This document shows, in pieces, positions 6,735 to 13,420 of a stretch of 14,784 nucleotides of DNA (positions are counted from its first letter, which is position 1; every line of letters begins with the position of its first letter). This DNA is from Deltaproteobacteria bacterium (GTDB taxonomy: Bacteria > Myxococcota_A > UBA9160 > UBA4427). The stretch lies in assembly GCA_011051925.1 (NCBI GenBank), contig DRKE01000190.1, positions 1 through 14,784 on the forward strand. Direction: 5' to 3'. Below the pieces are notes generated by a model. That model did not search any database. It was not told the origin of the DNA and saw nothing but the letters and a program-made list of their open reading frames with translations. The position numbers and the translations under genes were made by a program.

Positions 6735-8107
6735 GGAAGCGTCTCGCGTGTTTCGTCGAGCCGGTCCGACGACCTCATGGCCAGGCTTCCATCCGACTCG
6801 TTCCGGGCGTCTTCGATGACCCGGACCTGCATGCCGTCGAGCACGGCCTGAAGAGGCGAGGTGCAGACGCGATCTCCCGCTTCCAGCCCGTCTCCGACCA
6901 CGAATCGATCCCGCTCTGTCCGAAGGACCTCGACCGTCCGGAAACGGAGACGGTCCTCCGGATCGATGACATAGACGAGTCCATCTCCGCGAAGGGCATC
7001 CCGGGGCAGCACGAAGGCATGGTCGACCCGTCGACCCTCGATCTCCGCCTTGACGAAGAGACCGACGCTGAGGGGCACTTCCTCGGAGGCTCTTCGGGTG
7101 TCGGAGCGATCGGTCGCCCCACCCTCGTCATGATCGATGCCGGTCTCCTCTTCCGGGGGCGTATCGGACTCCGATCCGAGAGCGGACGGGTCACCCGACT
7201 TCCGACGCCCGCCGAGAATCGGTTCGAGTCCGTAGGGATCCGAGATCCGGGCCACGAGATGGACCATCCGGCTGCGTGGGTCGAGTTCGGCTTCGGTTCG
7301 TACGAGGGTTCCCTCCCAACGATGGATTCCGCCGGCGAACTCGGCGGACAGATGGACCGGGGAGCCCGCCTCGCCCGCGTTCCGCTTCTCGTCCTCGTTC
7401 CACAGGACCGGGATCAGGGGAACGTCGAGAAAGGCGAGATCGCGATCGGGAATCGGCAGTCGGACCTCGGCATAGTCGACGGCGAAGACCCGGGCGATCG
7501 GGGTTCCGCGTGTCACGAACTGACCGACGTCGACCTGCTTGCTACGGACGCGCCCGCGATAGGGCGCCGTCAGATTCGTTCGGGCGAGATCCCGATCGGC
7601 CCGTTCGAGTCTCGCGCGCGCCTCCCGTAGACCCGCCTCCGCCACGCGAAAAGCATTCTCGGCGTCGTCGATCCGCGACTGACTCGCGACCGAACGATCG
7701 GCGAGACTTCGCTGTCGGTCGAGTTCCTTCTTCGCCCGACGATACTCGCTCTCCGCACGCGCGACCGCGGCACGGGCCGCTTCGCGTTCGACCTTGTAGT
7801 CGGCGGTGTCGATCCGCGCGAGCACGTCGCCCTTCTCGAAGAAGCCTCCGGCAGCAAGCGAAGGGGCGATCCAGAGAACCTCTCCCGATACCTGCGGAAC
7901 GAGATCGCTCTCCGTTCGGGGCGATACGGAACCATGGGCCGTCACGAAGAAACGATGCCCGGTCGGCTCGGCGACGGTCACGCGAACGAGGGGCGCCAGT
8001 CGGGGAGGCGGATGCTCTTCGGGTTTGCGTCGCACGAGAACGAGAACGAGCACGATCAGGGCGGTCGCCGCCAGGATGAGCACGGGTTGCATCTTCTTGG
8101 AGCGCAT
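6731..8107 (-). CDS. RND efflux periplasmic adaptor (membrane-fusion protein, HlyD/AcrA family)
   Basis: This 458-residue adaptor links the inner-membrane pump to an outer-membrane channel. After a short basic start (MRSKKMQP) an uncleaved-looking hydrophobic segment (LILAATALIVLVLVLV, about residues 9-24) anchors it. A lipoyl half-motif (LVPQVSGEVLWIAPSLAAGGFFEKGDVLARID) is followed by an alpha-helical hairpin rich in Ala/Arg/Glu (about 105-175), the second lipoyl half (LTAPYRGRVRSKQVDVGQFVTRGTPIARVF), then beta-barrel and membrane-proximal domains. An acidic Ser/Asp/Glu-rich insert of roughly 45 residues (about 297-343) splits the barrel region between GLEP and VPLSVGLFV. The gene is transcribed first, and its stop overlaps the permease start by 4 bp. 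A weak AGGA precedes ATG 8107. No TolC-like partner is in the window. Substrate unknown. Confidence 0.92.
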   Translation of the reverse strand: MRSKKMQPVLILAATALIVLVLVLVRRKPEEHPPPRLAPLVRVTVAEPTGHRFFVTAHGSVSPRTESDLVPQVSGEVLWIAPSLAAGGFFEKGDVLARIDTADYKVEREAARAAVARAESEYRRAKKELDRQRSLADRSVASQSRIDDAENAFRVAEAGLREARARLERADRDLARTNLTAPYRGRVRSKQVDVGQFVTRGTPIARVFAVDYAEVRLPIPDRDLAFLDVPLIPVLWNEDEKRNAGEAGSPVHLSAEFAGGIHRWEGTLVRTEAELDPRSRMVHLVARISDPYGLEPILGGRRKSGDPSALGSESDTPPEEETGIDHDEGGATDRSDTRRASEEVPLSVGLFVKAEIEGRRVDHAFVLPRDALRGDGLVYVIDPEDRLRFRTVEVLRTERDRFVVGDGLEAGDRVCTSPLQAVLDGMQVRVIEDARNESDGSLAMRSSDRLDETRETLP

Positions 8108-8231
8108 CGGATTCCTATCGACCAGGGTCCAGCGGCTCCCGGTCGTCAGGCAGACCAGGTCCTCGCAGGGGCGCGGAACCCCATCAGGCTAGCACGCGGG
8201 GGCGCACGTGATTCAACCGCTCCATCGGGGG

Positions 8232-8259
8232 CTTACGCCGGCCCGGAATCGACTAGAAT
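8232..8259 (+). promoter_or_regulatory. Possible promoter for the molybdoenzyme gene
   Basis: TAGAAT (8254-8259) matches the sigma-70 -10 consensus at 5 of 6 positions. A poor -35 (CTTACG, 8232-8237) sits 16 bp upstream. The start point would fall near 8266, about 27 nt before the ATG at 8293, leaving room for the GAGGAG ribosome site (8278-8283). The rest of the 185-bp divergent gap to the efflux operon holds no clear minus-strand promoter; TTGAAT on the minus strand near 8212 is the best but weak candidate. Confidence 0.3.
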
Positions 8260-8292
8260 GGACGATCGTCACCTCCCGAGGAGAGAATCTTC

Positions 8293-10560
8293 ATGGCCCC
8301 CGAAACCACCCCGGACCCGACCGGGACGAAGCGACGCACCGCCTACCGGACCTGCCCTCTTTGCGAAGCGACCTGTGGCGTCGCGATCGAGGTCGAGGGC
8401 GACCGTGTCGTCCGCGTCCGTGGCGACAAGCAGGATCCCTTCAGCCGCGGCTTCATCTGTCCCAAGGGGTCGACCCTCGGCGAGCTCCACCACGATCCCG
8501 ACCGTCTGCGAACGCCATTGGTTCGACGCGACGGACGACTCGAAGAGGCGACCTGGGAAGAAGCCTTCGAGGAGATCGAAAGGCGCCTGGGCGGCTTCTT
8601 CGAGGAACACAGCCGACAGTCCCTCGCCCTTCTCCTGGGCAATCCCATCGTCCATCATCTATCGACGAGTCTCTATGTCCGGCCCTTCGTGCTGGCAGCG
8701 GGCAGTTTCAATCTCTATTCGGCTTCGACCCTCGATCAGATGCCCCAGCATCTCGTGTCGGGCCTTCTCTGGGGTGATCCGAGCGTCTTCCCTCTGCCCG
8801 ACATCGATCGCACGGATCACCTGCTCATGCTGGGTGCCAATCCCATGGCGTCCAACGGCAGCCTCGTCACGGCACCCGATTTCCCGGGTCGCCTGAAGGC
8901 GATGCCCGCGCGTGGTGCGCGGCTCGTGGTCGTTGATCCGCGTCGGACCGAGACCGCTGCAAGGGCGGACGAGCATCTCTTCATCCGTCCCGGCACGGAC
9001 GTCTTCTGGCTCGCCGCCCTCGTCCATACACTCTTCGAGGAGGATCGGGTCTCGATCGGTCGCCTCGAACCCTGGGTCGAGGGCGTGGACGAGATCCGCG
9101 ATCTCGTCGCCGACTTCACGCCGGAGCGTGTCGCCCCGATCTGCGGGATCGACGCCGAGACGACGCGGCGCCAGGCGCGCCAGCTCGTCAATGCAGCCGC
9201 CGGCGCCGTCTACGGGCGGATGGGGGCGCATACCGTCGAGTTCGGTGCGGCGACTGCCTGGATGACGGCGATCCTCAACATCCTGACGGGCAATTTCGAC
9301 CGGCCCGGGGGTGTCATGACGGCGTCCCCCGTCGCCTCGCGAATCGACGATCGGGAGCCGGGGGGGCGCGGATTCCAGACCGGTCGCTGGAAGAGCCGCG
9401 TGAAGGGCCATCCCGAAGTGAACGGCGAGTTTCCCGCGGCGGGTCTCGCCGACGAGATGGAGACGCCGGGAGAAGGCCAGGTGCGCGCCGTCATCACGGT
9501 CGCTTCGAATCCTGTCCGTTCCTATCCCAACAGCGAACGGCTCGATCGCGCCTTCGCGGCTCTGGACTTCCATCTCGCGCTCGACATCTACGTCAACGAG
9601 ACGACGCGGCATGCCGACGTGATCCTGCCTCCGCCCTCCGGTCTCGAAGAGGAGCAATACGAACTGACCTTCATGGCCAACGCTGTCCGCAGCTTCGCGA
9701 AATTCTCGCCGCCGGTCTTCGAAAGGCAGGGGCCTTCTGAAGAGGACATCTTCGCGCGCCTGATCCTGATCCTGCGCGGTCAGGGCGCGGCGGCCGACGT
9801 CGATGCCGTTCACGAGGAGGTCGTGGCCGAAGCCGTCGATCGGCTGCTGAAGGATGCGAACAGCCCGATCGCAGGGCGCGGCCGCGACGACATCCTGGCC
9901 GAGCTCGAAGGCCTCTCGCCCGTCGCCAGGCAACTCGATCTCCGTCTGCGGACGGGCTGGCAGGGCGATCTCTTCGGTGCGAATCCGGGCGGGGTTTCGC
10001 TCGCGAAACTCGCGAAGCACCCCCACGGTGTCGATCTCGGCCCCATGGTCGAGCGCTTTCCGGCGAGGCTCAAGACGAAATCCGGCCGTTTCGAGCTCGC
10101 GCCGAAGCAGCTCGTCGAAGACTGGGCGCGCGTCCGGGCGCGCCTCGAGGATCCCGTCGTTCCGGGTCGGCTGCTGCTGATCGGCCGGCGTCATGTCCGT
10201 TCGAACAACAGCTGGATGCACAACATCGGGACGCTCGTGAAGGGGCGGTCCCGATGCACGCTGATGATGAATCCCGAAGACGCCGGTCGACTCGGCCTTT
10301 CGACGGGTGGGATGGCCGAAGTGACCTCCCGGGTCGGGAAGCTCCGGGTCGAGGTCGAGACGACGGAAGCGATGATGCCCGGGGTCGTCTCGTTGCCCCA
10401 TGGATGGGGACATGACGTCGAGGGGGTCCGCCTTTCCGTCGCTTCGGCGCATCCCGGCGTGCCGAGCAACGCATTGATCGACGACGAGGTCATCGACACG
10501 GCGAGCGGCAATGCGGTTCTCAACGCGATCCCGGTCGAGGTCACGCCGGCGACGGCTTGA
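8293..10560 (+). CDS. Molybdopterin-dependent oxidoreductase (formate dehydrogenase/BisC-like, one [4Fe-4S])
   Basis: This 755-residue enzyme belongs to the DMSO-reductase superfamily. Cys21, Cys24, Cys28 and Cys56 form a CX2CX3CX27C [4Fe-4S] motif followed by Pro-Lys58-Gly, as in formate dehydrogenase H and NapA. Central bis-MGD-binding segments include LLMLGANPMASNGSL, VVVDPRRTETA and TRHADVILPPPSGLEEEQYE (His440). The C-terminal dinucleotide-binding domain has RRHVRSNNSWMHN and LPHGWGHD (Pro702-His707). Where FdhH has selenocysteine and NapA has cysteine as the molybdenum ligand, hand alignment puts Asp148 (SASTLDQMPQ). No twin-arginine or other signal peptide is present, so it is cytoplasmic. 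ATG 8293 has GAGGAG 9 nt upstream. It stands alone, without electron-transfer subunits or cofactor genes beside it. The superfamily call is certain; the substrate is unknown. Confidence 0.93.
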   Translation: MAPETTPDPTGTKRRTAYRTCPLCEATCGVAIEVEGDRVVRVRGDKQDPFSRGFICPKGSTLGELHHDPDRLRTPLVRRDGRLEEATWEEAFEEIERRLGGFFEEHSRQSLALLLGNPIVHHLSTSLYVRPFVLAAGSFNLYSASTLDQMPQHLVSGLLWGDPSVFPLPDIDRTDHLLMLGANPMASNGSLVTAPDFPGRLKAMPARGARLVVVDPRRTETAARADEHLFIRPGTDVFWLAALVHTLFEEDRVSIGRLEPWVEGVDEIRDLVADFTPERVAPICGIDAETTRRQARQLVNAAAGAVYGRMGAHTVEFGAATAWMTAILNILTGNFDRPGGVMTASPVASRIDDREPGGRGFQTGRWKSRVKGHPEVNGEFPAAGLADEMETPGEGQVRAVITVASNPVRSYPNSERLDRAFAALDFHLALDIYVNETTRHADVILPPPSGLEEEQYELTFMANAVRSFAKFSPPVFERQGPSEEDIFARLILILRGQGAAADVDAVHEEVVAEAVDRLLKDANSPIAGRGRDDILAELEGLSPVARQLDLRLRTGWQGDLFGANPGGVSLAKLAKHPHGVDLGPMVERFPARLKTKSGRFELAPKQLVEDWARVRARLEDPVVPGRLLLIGRRHVRSNNSWMHNIGTLVKGRSRCTLMMNPEDAGRLGLSTGGMAEVTSRVGKLRVEVETTEAMMPGVVSLPHGWGHDVEGVRLSVASAHPGVPSNALIDDEVIDTASGNAVLNAIPVEVTPATA

Positions 10561-10567
10561 GCGACCG

Positions 10568-10591
10568 GACGGGAAGGCAGCGCGTCCCGTC
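10568..10591 (+). terminator. Hairpin just after the molybdoenzyme stop codon
   Basis: GACGGGA (10568-10574) and TCCCGTC (10585-10591) form a perfect 7-bp stem with a 10-nt loop, starting 7 nt after the stop. It is followed by GGGTTCCCGG rather than a T-tract, so it would be a T-less or Rho-assisted terminator, or a 3'-end stabiliser. The remainder of this 124-bp convergent gap shows nothing else definite. Confidence 0.35.
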
Positions 10592-10684
10592 GGGTTCCCG
10601 GCGCGCGGAGGACCGTGCCGGAAGACCCGCTTCGCGCCACCCCTCGGCCTTTGGGCAGCGAGTTCCCGAACGAAAGGGACCGGA

Positions 10685-10999
10685 TCAGCTCTCCTTGAGT
10701 TCGATCAGGATCTCCCGGAAGCGGACGTTGCTCCGGTTGACCGCGACCTCGCGGTTGCCTGCCGGCACGAACATCGCCGTTCCGGGCTCGACCGGAATCC
10801 GGATCGACTTGCCGTTGTCGAAGTCGGCGTCGATGCTCTCGCCTTCGACGAAGCACATCACGTAGTCGAGGGTGTGTTCGTGGAAGTCCGACGACTCGCC
10901 GGGTTCGAGACACATCTGCCAGATCCGGACACGATCGTTCTCGAAGAGGATGCGGTGGCCGACCTGCCCGAGCGTCCTCTCTTCTGCGCTTTCTGCCAT
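10685..10999 (-). CDS. Small single-domain cupin protein
   Basis: This 104-residue protein is a one-domain beta-barrel of the Cupin_2 type. Motif 1 is visible as Gly34 then His40-Glu-His42 (GESSDFHEHTLDY), but the Glu expected 4-5 residues later is replaced by Asp/Tyr. Motif 2 reads GTAMFVPAGNREVAVN, with Glu where the third metal-binding His usually stands. Metal binding may therefore be altered or use Asp/Glu in place of standard ligands. The start at 10999 has AAAGGA 5 nt upstream. It follows the VOC gene by 60 bp on the same strand and probably shares its transcript from the MarR promoter. It could be a small dioxygenase/isomerase, an accessory stabiliser, or a ligand-binding protein; nothing in the sequence decides this. 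Confidence 0.8.
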   Translation of the reverse strand: MAESAEERTLGQVGHRILFENDRVRIWQMCLEPGESSDFHEHTLDYVMCFVEGESIDADFDNGKSIRIPVEPGTAMFVPAGNREVAVNRSNVRFREILIELKES

Positions 11000-11059
11000 G
11001 GTGTTTCCTTTCTCGCGGGTTCGAGGCCCGGGCGGCGTCTCGCGCGACGGGTTGCCGAT

Positions 11060-11524
11060 TCAGTCGAGCCCCAGATGGACGGGGCTCGAACGATCGATCA
11101 CTTCCTGGAGTTCGACGATATTGCCGTCGGGGTCCCGCCCGTAGACGGCGCGGATGGCGCCGAGATCCTGGGGTGGACTGTGGAAGCGCATGCCCGCCGC
11201 GACGAGACGCTCGTACTCGGAATCGATGTCGGTCACGTCCAGGCAGAGATGCGTGATGCCATGGTCGCAGACCGGTCGGTTCGGGTCGCCGGGCCTCGGC
11301 TCGGGACTCTGGTACTCGAAGATCTCGATCATCGCATTGCCCAGCTTCAGCATGATCGCCCGCGCCGAGGAGCCCTTCAGCCCGACGATCCGGTCGGCGA
11401 TCTCGGCGCCCTTCGGCCACGCGAATTCGCTGACGATCTCCGCGCCGAGCTGGTCCCGATAGAAGGAAAGGGAACGATCCAGGTCGGGTGTCGAGATCGC
11501 CGCGTGATGGATGCCATGGATCAT
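11060..11524 (-). CDS. VOC-family (glyoxalase/bleomycin-resistance fold) protein
   Basis: The protein has 154 residues and two beta-alpha-beta-beta-beta modules typical of the vicinal oxygen chelate superfamily. The N-terminal IHHAAISTPDLDRSLSFYRDQLG places His7 as the first metal ligand; MIEIFEY carries a Glu on the matching strand of module one; GITHLCLDVTDID supplies the second-module His; and YGRDPDGNIVELQEV gives the final Glu. This set is like that of lactoylglutathione lyase, methylmalonyl-CoA epimerase and extradiol-type members. ATG 11524 has GGAGG 11 nt upstream. It sits 62 bp after the MarR gene and 60 bp before the cupin, all on the minus strand, so a three-gene operon is likely. 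Substrate unknown: a lyase, epimerase, dioxygenase or binding protein are all possible. Confidence 0.88.
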   Translation of the reverse strand: MIHGIHHAAISTPDLDRSLSFYRDQLGAEIVSEFAWPKGAEIADRIVGLKGSSARAIMLKLGNAMIEIFEYQSPEPRPGDPNRPVCDHGITHLCLDVTDIDSEYERLVAAGMRFHSPPQDLGAIRAVYGRDPDGNIVELQEVIDRSSPVHLGLD

Positions 11525-11586
11525 CGGGTTTCGAGCCTCCGGTCGGGATCTTCCCCGACCTTGTTCGGGTCCACGCGAGTGGTCTG

Positions 11587-12105
11587 TCAGGCGGCGCCTC
11601 GGCGCGATTCGGGAGATTCGAGCGCAACCAGGGCCTGGAGGACCAGGGCCATGGCCTTCTCCCCCAATGGCACGAGGGCTTCCTCGACCAGGGTCCGATA
11701 GAAACCCACCTCGCGATCGAAGACGCGTCGCCCCTTTCGGGTGAGCACCAGCTCGATCGCGCGGCGATCGGTCGGATGGGGACGGCGTTCGACGAGACCT
11801 TTCGCTTCGAGGTGGTCGACGAGGCCCGTCATCGATGAGGGCGAGATCGAAAGCCTCTGGCCGAGAGCGGTGATCGGCATCGATCCCTCGAGGCCCAGTC
11901 GCTGGATGAGCAGGCGCTCACGGATCGAAAGGTCCATCGTGCCCCGTTCGGCGTTTCGCGTCGTGACGTCATGGATCAATCGCATCAAGACGCGACCATG
12001 GATCTCGTCCGGCGCTCCCGCGGAAGCCGCGCGGGTTCGCAGTCGGCTCGTTCGTTTCGGCGACCTGTTCGACCTCTTCGGACCGGATTTCGCTGCACCG
12101 TCCAT
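11587..12105 (-). CDS. MarR-family winged-helix transcriptional regulator
   Basis: This 172-residue dimeric DNA-binding repressor/activator is of the MarR family. After the alpha-1 dimerisation helix (EIHGRVLMRLIHDVTTRNAE), the wHTH domain reads LSIRERLLIQRLGLEG, ITALGQRLSISPSSMTGLVDHLEAKGLVERR and the wing PHPTDRRAIELVLTRKG with the conserved Asp-Arg-Arg; C-terminal helices complete the dimer interface. The ATG at 12105 is the only Met that keeps the whole first helix without adding over 100 unrelated residues. It leaves a Lys/Arg-rich tail of about 35 residues (KRSNRSPKRTSRLRTR region) uncommon in the family. The gene is divergent from the dehydrogenase/epimerase pair and heads the VOC-cupin operon, so autoregulation and control of both sides are likely. 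The inducing ligand is unknown. Confidence 0.9.
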   Translation of the reverse strand: MDGAAKSGPKRSNRSPKRTSRLRTRAASAGAPDEIHGRVLMRLIHDVTTRNAERGTMDLSIRERLLIQRLGLEGSMPITALGQRLSISPSSMTGLVDHLEAKGLVERRPHPTDRRAIELVLTRKGRRVFDREVGFYRTLVEEALVPLGEKAMALVLQALVALESPESRRGAA

Positions 12106-12244
12106 TCTCTGCTTCCGTCCTCTCTTCGTTCTCCTGTCGGTCGCTCGGGAGGTCGCGATCGGACCCGTTGCCCGCCCTGCCGCCCACGCGGATCGCCCGC
12201 CCGGGCCTTCCGATTCGAGGGGGCCGACGTGATTCCCGATCGAA

Positions 12245-12273
12245 ATCTTCGAACATGGAAAATCCCTTGTCAA
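12245..12273 (-). promoter_or_regulatory. Possible minus-strand promoter for the marR-VOC-cupin operon
   Basis: On the minus strand a perfect TTGACA (12273-12268) is followed after 17 bp by a weak GAAGAT -10 (12250-12245). The transcript would have a leader of about 130 nt before the MarR ATG at 12105. Its -35 box overlaps the forward -35 by five bases. The -35 is convincing, the -10 is not. Confidence 0.4.
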
Positions 12274-12295
12274 GATATTCCGGTATTCGTAATAT
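12267..12295 (+). promoter_or_regulatory. Sigma-70-like promoter for the dehydrogenase-epimerase operon
   Basis: TTGTCA (12267-12272), a spacer of exactly 17 bp, and TAATAT (12290-12295) form a good sigma-70-type promoter in an unusually AT-rich patch of this GC-rich window. The start point would lie near 12302, 33 nt before ATG 12335, whose AGGAGG ribosome site is at 12319-12324. Confidence 0.6.
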
Positions 12296-12300
12296 TCCGG
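12280..12300. promoter_or_regulatory. Candidate MarR operator, imperfect palindrome over the -10 region
   Basis: CCGGTAT (12280-12286) and ATTCCGG (12294-12300) are inverted repeats with 6 of 7 matches and a 7-nt centre. ATATTCCGG also occurs as a direct repeat at 12275-12283 and 12292-12300, 17 bp apart. The site overlaps the spacer and -10 of the forward promoter, where a bound MarR dimer would block RNA polymerase. Inference from position and symmetry only. Confidence 0.4.
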
Positions 12301-12334
12301 AAGAGGGAGTCGAGGGTCAGGAGGAAGCCGGCGA

Positions 12335-13420
12335 ATGCCCCCAGCGAGTGCATCGGATCCGACGAAGGGTCCTGGAGAACCGTCTACGGGCGTGTCGCAG
12401 AAGGAATCGAACGCCGGATCGAAAGCCGGGTCCCAGGACGCACGGCGCGGATCCATTCTCTTGAGCAGGGGATTCGTGGAGCGACACGCCAGCGAGCTCT
12501 CGAAGCGGGCCCCGGGCCGGCCCTTCGTCGAATTGGCCGATGACGGCTTGCGGGGATCCCTCGATGACGTCGAGATCGCCTTCTTTTCCGGAGATTGCTA
12601 TCCGGAACGTGCTCCCGATTTCATGCGTGCGGCTCTCTCGGCTTCGAATCTGCGCTGGCTCCACACCTTCAGTGCGGGCGTCGACGATGCGATCTTCCGG
12701 CGACTCCTCGAACAGGGTGTCCGGGTCAGCCATTCCTCGGGCGCGAACGCCGTTGCGGTCGCGCACTGTGCGGTGGCGAGCCTGCTGGCGCTTGCTCGGG
12801 ATCTGCCCGGTCGGATCGCGGATCAACGGGCGCATCGCTGGACGCGCCAGCGGGCGCGTGACCTCGAAGGAGCGACCCTCGGCATCCTCGGCCTGGGTCC
12901 GATCGGGCTCGAGGTCGCCCGGATCGGCCGATCCCTCCGGATGCAGGTGATCGGGTTGCGCCGCAAGGCCCGGGGTGACGAGCCCTGTGAGACATGGACC
13001 CTCGAGCGGCTGCACGATCTGCTCGCGATCGCGGACTACGTCGTGGCGGCGCTTCCCCTGACTCCGGAGACGACGCGTCTTCTCGACGGCGCCTGTTTCG
13101 CGCGGATGAAGCCCGATGCCGCCCTGATCAATGTCGGTCGGGGTGGGGTCGTGGACGAGGCCGCGCTCGTTCGCGCGCTTCGGGATGGAGTGATCCGGGC
13201 GGCTGCCCTCGATGTCTTCGAGGTCGAGCCCCTTCCGGAAGACAGCCCGCTCTGGGATCTCCCGAACGTGATCGTCACTCCCCATGGCGGAGGCTTCACC
13301 CTCATGAGCCATCGACATGCCGGAGAGATCTTTCTCGAGAATCTCGGACGCTACGTCCGGGGGGATTCTCTCTTGAACGAGGTCTCAGCCGGCGCGAAGG
13401 GGGTCGAAGCCGATGGCTGA
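12335..13420 (+). CDS. NAD(P)-dependent D-2-hydroxyacid dehydrogenase family protein
   Basis: The protein has 361 residues and the two-domain fold of D-isomer-specific 2-hydroxyacid dehydrogenases (glyoxylate/hydroxypyruvate reductase, phosphoglycerate dehydrogenase relatives). The Rossmann motif GILGLGPIGLEVARIG has Gly186-x-Gly188-x-x-Gly191. The catalytic set is complete: Arg269 (NVGRGGVVDE), Glu298 (DVFEVEP) and His317 (TPHGGG). FSAGVDD and SSGANAVAVAHCAV are the usual substrate-domain segments. The first 40 or so residues are Ser/Gly/Pro/Lys-rich and lie before the fold begins; the start is still well supported by AGGAGG 10 nt upstream of ATG 12335. It would reduce a 2-oxo acid or oxidise a D-2-hydroxy acid in the cytoplasm. 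Its stop overlaps the epimerase start by 8 bp. Exact substrate unknown. Confidence 0.9.
   Translation: MPPASASDPTKGPGEPSTGVSQKESNAGSKAGSQDARRGSILLSRGFVERHASELSKRAPGRPFVELADDGLRGSLDDVEIAFFSGDCYPERAPDFMRAALSASNLRWLHTFSAGVDDAIFRRLLEQGVRVSHSSGANAVAVAHCAVASLLALARDLPGRIADQRAHRWTRQRARDLEGATLGILGLGPIGLEVARIGRSLRMQVIGLRRKARGDEPCETWTLERLHDLLAIADYVVAALPLTPETTRLLDGACFARMKPDAALINVGRGGVVDEAALVRALRDGVIRAAALDVFEVEPLPEDSPLWDLPNVIVTPHGGGFTLMSHRHAGEIFLENLGRYVRGDSLLNEVSAGAKGVEADG

Noticed and set aside
8194..8211. CACG...CGTG dyad in the efflux/molybdoenzyme gap
   Set aside because: Only four paired bases in a GC-rich stretch; too weak to call an operator.
8659..10452. 597-aa open frame antisense to the molybdoenzyme
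   Set aside because: Same cause: composition-driven shadow frame with no recognisable fold, while the sense frame has complete Fe-S and MGD motifs.
11587..12456. MarR read as a 289-aa protein starting at 12456
   Set aside because: The extra 117 residues have no similarity to the family, cross the divergent promoter region and overlap the well-supported dehydrogenase start. ATG 12105 gives a normal-sized regulator.
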